DNA of 5,537 nucleotides from an uncultured Paracoccaceae bacterium (GTDB lineage: Bacteria; Pseudomonadota; Alphaproteobacteria; Rhodobacterales; Rhodobacteraceae), in contig CALEZJ010000168.1 of assembly GCA_937927885.1 (NCBI GenBank), forward strand, positions 1 to 5,537, in the 5' to 3' direction. Position numbers and translations under genes: made by a program. Below the pieces are notes generated by a model that was not told where the DNA came from, did no database searches, and was given only the letters and a program-made list of their open reading frames with translations. Shown in pieces: positions 1 to 5,183 of this stretch. How positions within the stretch are numbered: position 1 is the first letter of the stretch; every line of letters starts with the position of its first letter.

Positions 1-1
1 G

Positions 2-391
2 ACCGAGACGGTTGAACAGCGCCGCCTGTCCCGCGCGGCCGTCGAGACGCTGGCGATCATCGCCTATCACCAGCCCGTCACCCGCGCCGAGATTGAGGAA
101 ATCCGGGGCGTCGCGGTGTCGCGCGGCACGCTGGACCAGTTGATCGAGATGGAATGGGTCCGCGTCGGCCGCCGCAGGATGACGCCCGGCCGGCCGGCGA
201 CCTTCGTGGTGACCGAGGGGTTCCTTGACCATTTCGGCCTCGAAGCGGCGCGCGACCTGCCCGGACTGTCGGAACTGCGCGCCGCCGGCCTGCTGGAATC
301 GCGCCCGCCGGCCGAGGGGATGCCGCTGGCGCCATTGCGGGATGAAGAGGTCGATGACGGCCCGGCCGACGATCTGTTCGAGGATGAATGA
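2..391 (+). CDS. scpB: Segregation and condensation protein ScpB (3' part; 5' end outside window)
   Basis: ScpB is the winged-helix (kite) subunit that, with the kleisin ScpA, completes the bacterial SMC condensin and helps compact and segregate the nucleoid. The visible 129 residues read in frame from base 2 to a TGA at 389-391. They contain the family's most conserved stretch, LSRAAVETLAIIAYHQPVTR followed by AEIEEIRGV (visible residues about 9-37), which belongs to the second winged helix. It is followed by RGTLDQLIE, GRRRMTPGRPATFVVTE and FLDHFGLE, all typical of ScpB. The C-terminal tail is acidic and poorly conserved (ending DDLFEDE), as is common in this family. scpA is expected just upstream, outside the window. 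The methyltransferase gene follows 40 bases later on the same strand and could be co-transcribed. The identification is firm; only the N-terminal part is missing. Confidence 0.95.
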   Translation, partial: TETVEQRRLSRAAVETLAIIAYHQPVTRAEIEEIRGVAVSRGTLDQLIEMEWVRVGRRRMTPGRPATFVVTEGFLDHFGLEAARDLPGLSELRAAGLLESRPPAEGMPLAPLRDEEVDDGPADDLFEDE

Positions 392-431
392 GGCCGCCCC
401 TCTCGCCTTCCGTGCCGCCGCGCGGTAACGC

Positions 432-1541
432 ATGGTGATGAGCGATCCATTTGAGATTTTCTTCGTCGCCACGCCGGGGCTGGAGGCGCCGCTGGTGGCC
501 GAGGTGCGTGACCTAGGTTGGCAGGCTGACATCCAGCCGGGCGGGGTGGTGATCCATGGCGGCTGGCCCGATGTCTGGCGCGCGAACCTTTGGCTGCGCG
601 GGGCGACGCGGGTTCTGGCGCGCGTGGGCAGCTTTCGCGCCCTGCATCTGGCGCAACTGGACAAGCGGGCGCGGAAATTTCCGTGGGATCGGGTGCTGCG
701 CCGCGATCTGCCGGTTAGGGTCGAAACCACCTGCAAGGCCAGCCGCATCTATCACGCCGGCGCGGCCACGCAGCGGATCGAGCGCGCGATCGCAGAGGAA
801 CTGGGAGCGCCCCTTGCCGATGACGCGGGCATCGTGGTCAAGGCGCGGATCGAGGATGATCTGGTCACCATCAGTCTCGATACGACCGGCGAATCGCTGC
901 ACAAGCGCGGCCACAAGGTCGCGGTCGCCAAGGCCCCGATGCGCGAGACGATGGCCGCCATGTTCCTGCGCGAGATGGGCTTTGACGGCACGCAGCCGGT
1001 GCTGGATCCGATGTGCGGCTCGGGCACTTTCGTGATCGAGGCGGCGGAAATCGCGGCAGGTCTGGCGCCGGGCCGCAGCCGCGGCTTTGCCTTTGAAAAT
1101 CTTGCCAGCTTCGATCCCGTGGCATGGCGGGCGATGCGCAAGCTGCCCCTCGCACGAACCTCGCCCGCGCAATTCTTCGGCAGTGACCGCGACGCGGGTG
1201 CGATCCGCATGAGCATCGCCAATGCCGAACGGGCAGGGGTGGGGGGATTCACCAGCTTCGACTGCCGCCCGATCAGCGATCTGCAACGTCCCGACGGCCA
1301 ACCCGGCATCGTCATCATCAACCCGCCCTATGGCGCGCGGATCGGCAACAAGGGGCCGCTGTTCGGCCTGCATGCCGCGATGGGCGAGGTTTTCCGCAGC
1401 CGTTTCGCCGGCTGGCGTGTGGGCATCGTGACCAGCGAGGCGGGATTGGCCAAGGCGACCGGCCTGCCCTTCCAGCCGCCCGGTCCCATCGTTGCCCATG
1501 GCGGGCTGAAGGTGCGGCTGTGGCGGACGGGGGGGGTTTAA
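432..1541 (+). CDS. THUMP-domain class I SAM-dependent RNA methyltransferase (RlmL-type, 23S rRNA guanine-N2)
   Basis: This is a predicted cytoplasmic rRNA methyltransferase of 369 residues, similar to the N-terminal (RlmL) half of E. coli RlmKL, which makes m2G2445 in 23S rRNA. The N-terminal part opens with FFVATPGLEAPLVAEV (about 10-25), the usual family start, and continues into a THUMP RNA-binding domain (about 50-150). Next is LHKRGHKVAVAKAPMRET (156-173), then the SAM-binding motif DPMCGSGTF (192-200), SDRD (251-254) and the catalytic NPPYG (297-301) used by N-methylating enzymes. The RlmK half of the gammaproteobacterial fusion is absent, which is normal for stand-alone homologues. 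ATG 432 is chosen as the first ATG; ATG 438 is equally possible, and neither has a clear Shine-Dalgarno. The stop codon overlaps the stop of convergent dcd. The family is secure; the exact target base is inferred. Confidence 0.9.
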   Translation: MVMSDPFEIFFVATPGLEAPLVAEVRDLGWQADIQPGGVVIHGGWPDVWRANLWLRGATRVLARVGSFRALHLAQLDKRARKFPWDRVLRRDLPVRVETTCKASRIYHAGAATQRIERAIAEELGAPLADDAGIVVKARIEDDLVTISLDTTGESLHKRGHKVAVAKAPMRETMAAMFLREMGFDGTQPVLDPMCGSGTFVIEAAEIAAGLAPGRSRGFAFENLASFDPVAWRAMRKLPLARTSPAQFFGSDRDAGAIRMSIANAERAGVGGFTSFDCRPISDLQRPDGQPGIVIINPPYGARIGNKGPLFGLHAAMGEVFRSRFAGWRVGIVTSEAGLAKATGLPFQPPGPIVAHGGLKVRLWRTGGV

Positions 1542-2605
1542 CGGAACTGTTTGGCCAGTTTTAGCCCCTGGCCCTGATAGTTCGAGGCGATGCCCGCGCC
1601 ATAGAGGCGTTCCGGCCGCGCGGCCATCCGCTCATAAACCAGCCGCCCGACGACCTGCCCGTGTTCCAGCACGAAGGGCGCCTCGTGGCAGCGCACCTCC
1701 AGCACGCCGCGCGCGCCGGCCCCGGCCTTTCCGATACCGAAGCCCGGATCGAAGAAGCCGGCGTAATGGACGCGGAATTCGCCGACCATCGCCAGATAAG
1801 GTGCCATTTCGGCGGCGTAATCGGCGGGAATCGCGACCGATTCGCGGCTGACGAGGATATAGAAGGCGCCGGGGTCCAGGATCAGCCGACCCTCGGTCGT
1901 GCGCAGCTCGTCCCAGAATTCGGCCGCGTCATAGGCGCCGATCCGGTCGAGGTCGATCACGCCGCTATGCGGGCGGGCGCGATAGCCGACCAGATCGCCC
2001 GCCTCAGGGCGCAGATCGACCGAGAAGCCAAGCCCGTGGTCGATCAGGGCCGGGCCACCGACCAGCGGTTCGCGCGCGTTCAGATCGCGCAGTTCCGCAT
2101 CGCTCAGCACCGATTGCCCGCGCCGCAGCCGCAACTGGTTCAGGCGCATGCCGGGGCGGACCAGCACCGAAAAGCTGCGCGGGCAGATCTCGGCATAAAG
2201 CGGGCCGTCATAGCCTTCGGGCAGGCGGTCGAATTCGGTGCCGTCATCGGCGACCAGCCGCGTCAGCAGGTCCAGCCGCCCGGTCGAGGATTTGGCATTG
2301 GCGACGGCGGTCAGCCCGGTGGGCAGGGTCAGCCGTTCCATCAGCGGGACCAGATAGACGCAGCCGCGTTCCAGCACCGCGCCGCCCGACAGGTCCATCT
2401 GATGCATCTGGAAATCGGCCAGCCGGTCGGTGATGCGCCGGCCCCGTCCGGGCAGGAAACTGGCGCGCAGGCGATAGGCGGTGGCCCCAAGCCGCAGGTC
2501 AAGGCTGGCGGGCTGGATCTGTTCAGGGATGATCGCGGGGTCGGCGGTGATCGCGCCGCTGTCGATCAGGCGGCGGATTTCGCTGTCGGGCAGAACGCCA
2601 TTCAT
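1538..2605 (-). CDS. dcd: 2'-deoxycytidine 5'-triphosphate deaminase, double-length alphaproteobacterial form
   Basis: The enzyme converts dCTP to dUTP plus ammonia, feeding dUTPase and thymidylate synthase. At 355 residues it is nearly twice the length of E. coli Dcd (193) and appears to hold two DCD/dUTPase-like domains in tandem. The N-half has IQPASLDLRLG (30-40), NAKSSTGRLDL (103-113) and LYAEI with E139 before RPGMRLNQLRL. The C-half has FDPGFG (285-290), VLEVRCHE (E303) and HGQVVGRLVYE. E139 and E303 align by eye with the catalytic Glu of E. coli Dcd. The ATG at 2605 is preferred because GAGG lies seven bases upstream and MNGVLPDSEI matches the family start. An in-frame TTG at 2626 would add seven unlikely residues and would include that ribosome site. 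The gene is convergent with the methyltransferase and lies just downstream of the tRNA-Pro terminator. Confidence 0.9.
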   Translation of the reverse strand: MNGVLPDSEIRRLIDSGAITADPAIIPEQIQPASLDLRLGATAYRLRASFLPGRGRRITDRLADFQMHQMDLSGGAVLERGCVYLVPLMERLTLPTGLTAVANAKSSTGRLDLLTRLVADDGTEFDRLPEGYDGPLYAEICPRSFSVLVRPGMRLNQLRLRRGQSVLSDAELRDLNAREPLVGGPALIDHGLGFSVDLRPEAGDLVGYRARPHSGVIDLDRIGAYDAAEFWDELRTTEGRLILDPGAFYILVSRESVAIPADYAAEMAPYLAMVGEFRVHYAGFFDPGFGIGKAGAGARGVLEVRCHEAPFVLEHGQVVGRLVYERMAARPERLYGAGIASNYQGQGLKLAKQFR

Positions 2606-2630
2606 GCCGCAACCTCGCTTTGGCAAAAGG

Positions 2631-2662
2631 AAACGCCCATCCCCGCGAAGGGATGGGCGTTT
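2631..2662 (-). terminator. Rho-independent terminator downstream of tRNA-Pro
   Basis: A perfect 13-base-pair inverted repeat (2631-2643 pairing with 2650-2662, core CGCCCATCCC / GGGATGGGCG) encloses a 6-base loop. Read on the minus strand, the loop is TTCGCG and the hairpin is followed by TTTCCTTTT, which is a good terminator tail. It starts 7 bases after the encoded CCA of tRNA-Pro, so ending that transcript is its obvious job. It also lies only about 25 bases before the dcd start, so transcripts that read through would reach dcd with this hairpin in their leader. Read on the plus strand it is followed by TTTTC, so weak bidirectional activity is possible. Confidence 0.85.
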
Positions 2663-2668
2663 TCAGAA

Positions 2669-2746
2669 TGGTCGGGCCGGAGAGATTCGAACTCTCGGCC
2701 TTCCGCCCCCCAGACGGACGCGCTAACCAGACTGCGCCACGGCCCG
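2669..2746 (-). tRNA. tRNA-Pro (anticodon GGG)
   Basis: A full cloverleaf can be folded by hand on the minus strand. The acceptor CGGGCCG (2746-2740) pairs with CGGCCCG (2679-2673). The D-stem is GCGC/GCGC. The anticodon stem TCCGT/GCGGA encloses loop CTGGGGG, with GGG at 2711-2709. The variable loop has 5 bases, and the T-arm GAGAG-TTCGAAT-CTCTC is perfect. The discriminator A and an encoded CCA (2671-2669) complete the 78 bases. A C1-G72 first pair and G37 after the anticodon are typical of bacterial proline tRNAs. It reads CCC and, by wobble, CCU; CCC is likely a frequent codon in this GC-rich genome. A strong terminator follows directly. Confidence 0.97.
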
Positions 2747-2754
2747 ACGAGGCG

Positions 2755-2784
2755 CATATAGAGCGAAGCCAAGGGGCTGCACAA
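2755..2784 (-). promoter_or_regulatory. Putative tRNA-Pro promoter
   Basis: On the minus strand a -35-like TTGTGC (2784-2779) and a -10-like TATATG (2760-2755) are separated by 18 bases. The -10 ends 8 bases before the mature tRNA 5' end, so transcription would start almost at the tRNA. The bases after the -10 are GC-rich (GCGCCTC), as expected of a stable-RNA promoter under stringent control. The hexamers match sigma-70 only moderately, and the tRNA could also be read from the upstream merR gene, 61 bases away, so this call is tentative. Confidence 0.45.
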
Positions 2785-2807
2785 GGGCCGCAGGGCGGAA
2801 ATCTGCA

Positions 2808-3392
2808 TCAGCGCGGCGCGGACATGCCGTCCAACGACAGGATCGCGGCGCGCAGCCGTTCGACGGGTGCGATCATCTGTTGAGGCAGGCGGTCCATGGC
2901 CTGCAACGCGGCAAGAACGGCGGCAGGACCACGGGCCGGTTCCTGTGCGGCCATCTCGGGGAACAGCGGCAGATGGCCGTCCTCGGCGGCGGGACGGCGA
3001 CGGCGCTGGCGTGACCTTGGACCGGATGACATGACCTCGTCCTCTTCGTCGAAATCCGCATCGGTGGCGGCGATGGAACCGGGGGGCGATCCGACCTGCG
3101 AACCCAAGACCCTGCCCAGACGGGTGGCGCCGAGGGCGCGCACGGCCTCACCCCGGTCATGGGCGATCAGTTTGCGGGCGCCCCGGATGGTCAGCCCCTC
3201 ATCGCGCAAGATTTCGCACAGACCCGCGGCCAGGCGCACATCCTCAGGCCGGTAATAACGCCGGCCGTCGGGCCGCTTCATCGGCTTCAACAGGGTGAAC
3301 TGGGTTTCCCAATAGCGCAGGACGTGAGGCGCGACGCCGATCAGTCTGGCGACCTCGCCAATGGACCTGAATGCCTCGGCGCCCTTTCGCAT
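2808..3392 (-). CDS. MerR-family transcriptional regulator (ihfA-linked)
   Basis: This is a predicted DNA-binding regulator of 194 residues. Residues 8-75 form a MerR-type winged helix-turn-helix: FRSIGEVARLIGVAPHVLRY, WETQF, then PDGRRYYRPEDVRLAAGLCE and LTIRGARKLI. The rest is not a known effector domain: an acidic patch (DADFDEEDE, 111-119), a basic run (RSRQRRRRP, 126-134) and a short helical C-terminus. The only cysteine is C59, inside the DNA-binding domain, so metal sensing of the MerR or CueR kind is unlikely. The start lies 15 bases after the ihfA stop, with AGGGA at the ihfA stop as a possible but distant ribosome site, so it is probably co-transcribed and perhaps translationally coupled. 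The pairing with ihfA recurs in alphaproteobacteria, but I know of no assigned target. The family is certain and the function is unknown. Confidence 0.9.
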   Translation of the reverse strand: MRKGAEAFRSIGEVARLIGVAPHVLRYWETQFTLLKPMKRPDGRRYYRPEDVRLAAGLCEILRDEGLTIRGARKLIAHDRGEAVRALGATRLGRVLGSQVGSPPGSIAATDADFDEEDEVMSSGPRSRQRRRRPAAEDGHLPLFPEMAAQEPARGPAAVLAALQAMDRLPQQMIAPVERLRAAILSLDGMSAPR

Positions 3393-3407
3393 CCCGCGCT
3401 GTCGTCC

Positions 3408-3710
3408 CTATCGTTTGTTGCCGGCCGCGACGCGGTCCTTCATCAGATGCGAGGGGCGGAAGGACAGCACCCGGCGGGGCGTGATCGGCACCTCTTCACC
3501 GGTCTTGGGATTGCGGCCGATCCGTTCGTTCTTGTCGCGGACGCTGAACGTGCCGAAGGACGAGATTTTCACCTGTTCGCCCCGAACCAGCGCGTCGGAG
3601 ATATGTTCCAGCACGCTTTCGACAAGCTGGGCCGATTCGTGACGCGACAGGCCGACATCCCGAAACACCGCCTCGGCCAGATCCATCCGTGTCAGAGTCT
3701 TGTCGCCCAT
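3408..3710 (-). CDS. ihfA: Integration host factor subunit alpha
   Basis: IhfA pairs with IhfB to form IHF, which bends DNA sharply in replication, recombination and promoter control. The 100 residues match the family along the whole length. [20 protein letters not shown] and [21 protein letters not shown] form the dimerising helices. [18 protein letters not shown] leads into the DNA-inserting arm, whose tip is GRNPKTGEE (65-73) with the intercalating proline at 68. [12 protein letters not shown] (76-87) completes the fold and matches the HU/IHF signature. [20 protein letters not shown] closely resembles alpha rather than beta subunits. The ATG at 3710 is preceded by AAAGGGGAAAGATC, a good ribosome site. 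A likely promoter lies about 25-50 bases upstream. merR follows 15 bases downstream. ihfB is expected elsewhere. Confidence 0.96.
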   Translation of the reverse strand: MGDKTLTRMDLAEAVFRDVGLSRHESAQLVESVLEHISDALVRGEQVKISSFGTFSVRDKNERIGRNPKTGEEVPITPRRVLSFRPSHLMKDRVAAGNKR

Positions 3711-3733
3711 GATCTTTCCCCTTTGGTGCCAAC

Positions 3734-3762
3734 AGGATGCTGTGGAATGCTGTGGCTGTCAA
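3734..3762 (-). promoter_or_regulatory. Putative ihfA-merR promoter
   Basis: On the minus strand a perfect TTGACA (3762-3757) lies 17 bases before CATCCT (3739-3734), a weak -10 that keeps the key A2 and T6. Transcription would begin near 3727, giving a leader of about 17 bases that contains the ribosome site. The spacer holds two copies of CCACAGCAT spaced 10 bases apart, and the second copy runs into the -10. The perfect -35 and the spacing support the call; the -10 is the weak point. Confidence 0.55.
3737..3755. repeat. Tandem 9-base repeat (ATGCTGTGG x2) in ihfA promoter
   Basis: ATGCTGTGG occurs at 3737-3745 and again at 3747-3755, separated by one A, so the period is 10 bases, close to one helical turn. 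A CTGT follows immediately as a partial third copy. The repeat fills most of the spacer of the putative ihfA promoter and touches its -10. It could be an operator for a protein binding one face of the DNA, or a chance duplication. Confidence 0.7.
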
Positions 3763-3837
3763 CGACAAGCAGGGGGAAACGTTCCAGCCGGACACGCCCT
3801 GATCGCGAATGGGCGGCTTGCTGCGCAGGCCTGGGGT

Positions 3838-3866
3838 TTGAAACGTCCTGTCTGCGGCCTTATCTT
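3838..3866 (+). promoter_or_regulatory. Putative promoter of the zinc-finger gene
   Basis: TTGAAA (3838-3843, five of six bases matching the sigma-70 -35) and TATCTT (3861-3866, four of six matching the -10) are exactly 17 bases apart. Transcription would start near 3873, leaving a leader of about 17 bases that is almost entirely the AAGGAG ribosome site (3877-3882) and its 7-base spacer. This is the best-looking sigma-70 promoter in the window and argues that the small gene is expressed independently of ihfA. Confidence 0.65.
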
Positions 3867-3889
3867 GCAGAGGCGAAAGGAGAGGCGAC

Positions 3890-4165
3890 ATGGCCGGAGG
3901 CTGGGCGCGCGACGATGCGGTGAATGAGCAGATCGAGGTCAGCACGGCCGAAGCCGTGGCCCGCGCGCGTTTGCGCGCCCGGCGCGGGGATGCCGTCCCC
4001 TCGGCCGAATTCTGCGAGGAATGCGATGAGCCGATCCCCGAGGCGCGGCGCGCGGCGATTCCGGGGGTCCGGCTTTGCGTCGCCTGTCAGTCCAGCCGCG
4101 ACAAGGCACGCCGCCCCGCCGGTGGTGTAAACCGCCGGGCCAGCAAGGATTCGCTGCTGAAGTAA
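3890..4165 (+). CDS. DksA/TraR-family C4 zinc-finger protein (YbiI/TraR-like)
   Basis: This 91-residue protein has one C4 zinc finger, C42-x2-C45 and C63-x2-C66, within CEECDEPIPEARRAAIPGVR and LCVAC. This is the DksA/TraR signature. The start MAGGWARDDAVNEQIE and the end VNRRASKDSLLK closely resemble E. coli YbiI from memory, and the layout also resembles the short F-plasmid and phage TraR proteins. Unlike full DksA (about 150 residues) it lacks the long coiled coil. Acidic D8/D9 are placed like the N-terminal Asp residues of TraR that reach the RNA polymerase active site, so it may bind the secondary channel; this is inference. ATG 3890 has AAGGAG seven bases upstream and a good promoter. 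The gene is divergent from ihfA and convergent with fabH. The family is sure; the role is not established. Confidence 0.92.
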   Translation: MAGGWARDDAVNEQIEVSTAEAVARARLRARRGDAVPSAEFCEECDEPIPEARRAAIPGVRLCVACQSSRDKARRPAGGVNRRASKDSLLK

Positions 4166-4169
4166 TCGC

Positions 4170-4192
4170 CGGAATTTTACAGAAGTATTCCG
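4170..4192. terminator. Weak hairpin between convergent zinc-finger gene and fabH
   Basis: CGGAAT (4170-4175) pairs with ATTCCG (4187-4192) in the 43-base gap between the two convergent stop codons. An inner TAC/GTA pairing with an AGAA loop is possible if three T's bulge out. No T-run follows on either strand, so this is at best a poor intrinsic terminator, perhaps Rho-assisted or protecting 3' ends. Its position between convergent genes is the main support. Confidence 0.35.
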
Positions 4193-4208
4193 AGAAACCA
4201 GCCTTCCG

Positions 4209-5183
4209 CTACCAGCGCAGGACCACCGATCCCCAGCTCAGCCCGCCGCCGATCGCCTCGGTCACCACGACATCGCCGGGTTTCAGCCGGCCTTCTGCAT
4301 CGGCCACGGCCAGCGCCAGCGGGATCGAGGCCGCCGAGGTATTGCCGTGATCGGCCACGGTCAGCACGACCTTTTCCATCGGCAGGCCCATCTTCTGCGC
4401 GGTTGCCGTGATGATTCGCTGATTGGCCTGATGCGGCACAAGCCAGTCCACATCCGCGGTTTCAAGCCCCGCCTTTTCCAGCGCGGCATGCGCCGTGGCG
4501 GCCAGTTTTTCGACCGCGTGGCGGAAGACCAGATTGCCCTGCATGCGCAGGCACCCCGCCGTGCCGGTGGTCGAGACGCCGCCATCGACATAAAGGATGT
4601 CGCGATGGCGGCCATCGGAATTCAGATCGACCGACAGGACGCCACGGTCATCGGTCGTGCCCTTGCCTTCGGCGGCTTCCAGGATCAGCGCGCCCGCACC
4701 ATCGCCGAACAGCACGCAGGTGCCGCGGTCGGTCCAGTCCATCAGCCGTGAGAAGGTCTCGGCCCCGATCACCAGAACGCGCCTGGCCTGGCCCGACAGG
4801 ATCATCGCATTGGCATTGGACAGCGCGAAGACAAAGCCCGCGCAGACGGCCTGCACATCATAGGCAAAGCCGCGCGTCATCCCCAGCGCGGCCTGCACCA
4901 TCGTCGCGGCCGAGGGGAAGGTCAGATCGGCGGTCGAGGTCGCCACGACGATCGCGTCGATATCATCGGCCTCCAGCCCGGCATCGGCCAGGGCGGCGCG
5001 GGCGGCGCGGGCGGCAAGGTCCGACGTGGTCTGGCCTTCCGCCGCGAAATGCCGCCGCTCGATGCCCGAGCGCGACCGGATCCATTCATCCGACGTGTCG
5101 ATGGTCTTTTCGAATTCAGAATTGGGGACAATGCGGTCGGGCAGGTAATGCCCGACGCCCCTGACCACGGCGCGTGTCGTCAT
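4209..5183 (-). CDS. fabH: 3-oxoacyl-ACP synthase III (beta-ketoacyl-ACP synthase III, KAS III)
   Basis: FabH condenses acetyl-CoA with malonyl-ACP to start each round of type II fatty-acid synthesis in the cytoplasm. The 324 residues are full length and the Cys-His-Asn triad is intact: C114 in VQAVCAGF, H251 in VPHQANQRI and N281 in DHGNTSAASIP. Other family marks are TSDEWIRSRSGIERRHFA (30-47), ATSTADLTFPSAA (81-93), FGDGAGA (159-165) and the C-terminal GGGLSWGSVVLRW. The thiolase-like duplicated fold is implied by the family. The ATG at 5183 overlaps the plsX TGA as ATGA, pointing to translational coupling; a GGAG lies about 12 bases upstream. The usual downstream neighbour, ihfA, is about 500 bases away because the zinc-finger gene intervenes on the other strand. 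Confidence 0.97.
   Translation of the reverse strand: MTTRAVVRGVGHYLPDRIVPNSEFEKTIDTSDEWIRSRSGIERRHFAAEGQTTSDLAARAARAALADAGLEADDIDAIVVATSTADLTFPSAATMVQAALGMTRGFAYDVQAVCAGFVFALSNANAMILSGQARRVLVIGAETFSRLMDWTDRGTCVLFGDGAGALILEAAEGKGTTDDRGVLSVDLNSDGRHRDILYVDGGVSTTGTAGCLRMQGNLVFRHAVEKLAATAHAALEKAGLETADVDWLVPHQANQRIITATAQKMGLPMEKVVLTVADHGNTSAASIPLALAVADAEGRLKPGDVVVTEAIGGGLSWGSVVLRW

Noticed and set aside
513..1499. Long open frame on the minus strand opposite the methyltransferase
   Set aside because: It is an antisense shadow of a gene with clear THUMP and SAM-binding motifs. The translation is rich in Arg, His, Ala and Gly without any recognisable domain, as GC-rich antisense frames usually are.
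2606..2626. Upstream TTG start for dcd
   Set aside because: It would add MPKRGCG, which has no family counterpart, and would translate through the GAGG ribosome site that is well placed for ATG 2605.
2669..2746. Integration site for a mobile element at the tRNA-Pro gene
   Set aside because: tRNA genes are common attachment sites, but I see no integrase and no duplicated tRNA 3' end within the window.
1661..2761. Long plus-strand open frame opposite dcd, running into the tRNA-Pro gene
   Set aside because: It is antisense to a convincing dcd, shows no recognisable family, and crosses the terminator and the tRNA, which no real coding region should do.
2747..2807. Terminator for the ihfA-merR transcript
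   Set aside because: Only a short CTGC/GCAG pairing with a 9-base loop and no T-run is visible, too weak to call.
3711..3889. IHF binding site for autoregulation of ihfA
   Set aside because: No good match to the WATCAAnnnnTTR consensus was found by eye on either strand in this interval.
3159..3923. Plus-strand open frame covering antisense merR, ihfA and the intergenic region
   Set aside because: It crosses both identified genes in antisense and runs out of frame over the start of the zinc-finger gene. The composition is low-information and there is no ribosome site.
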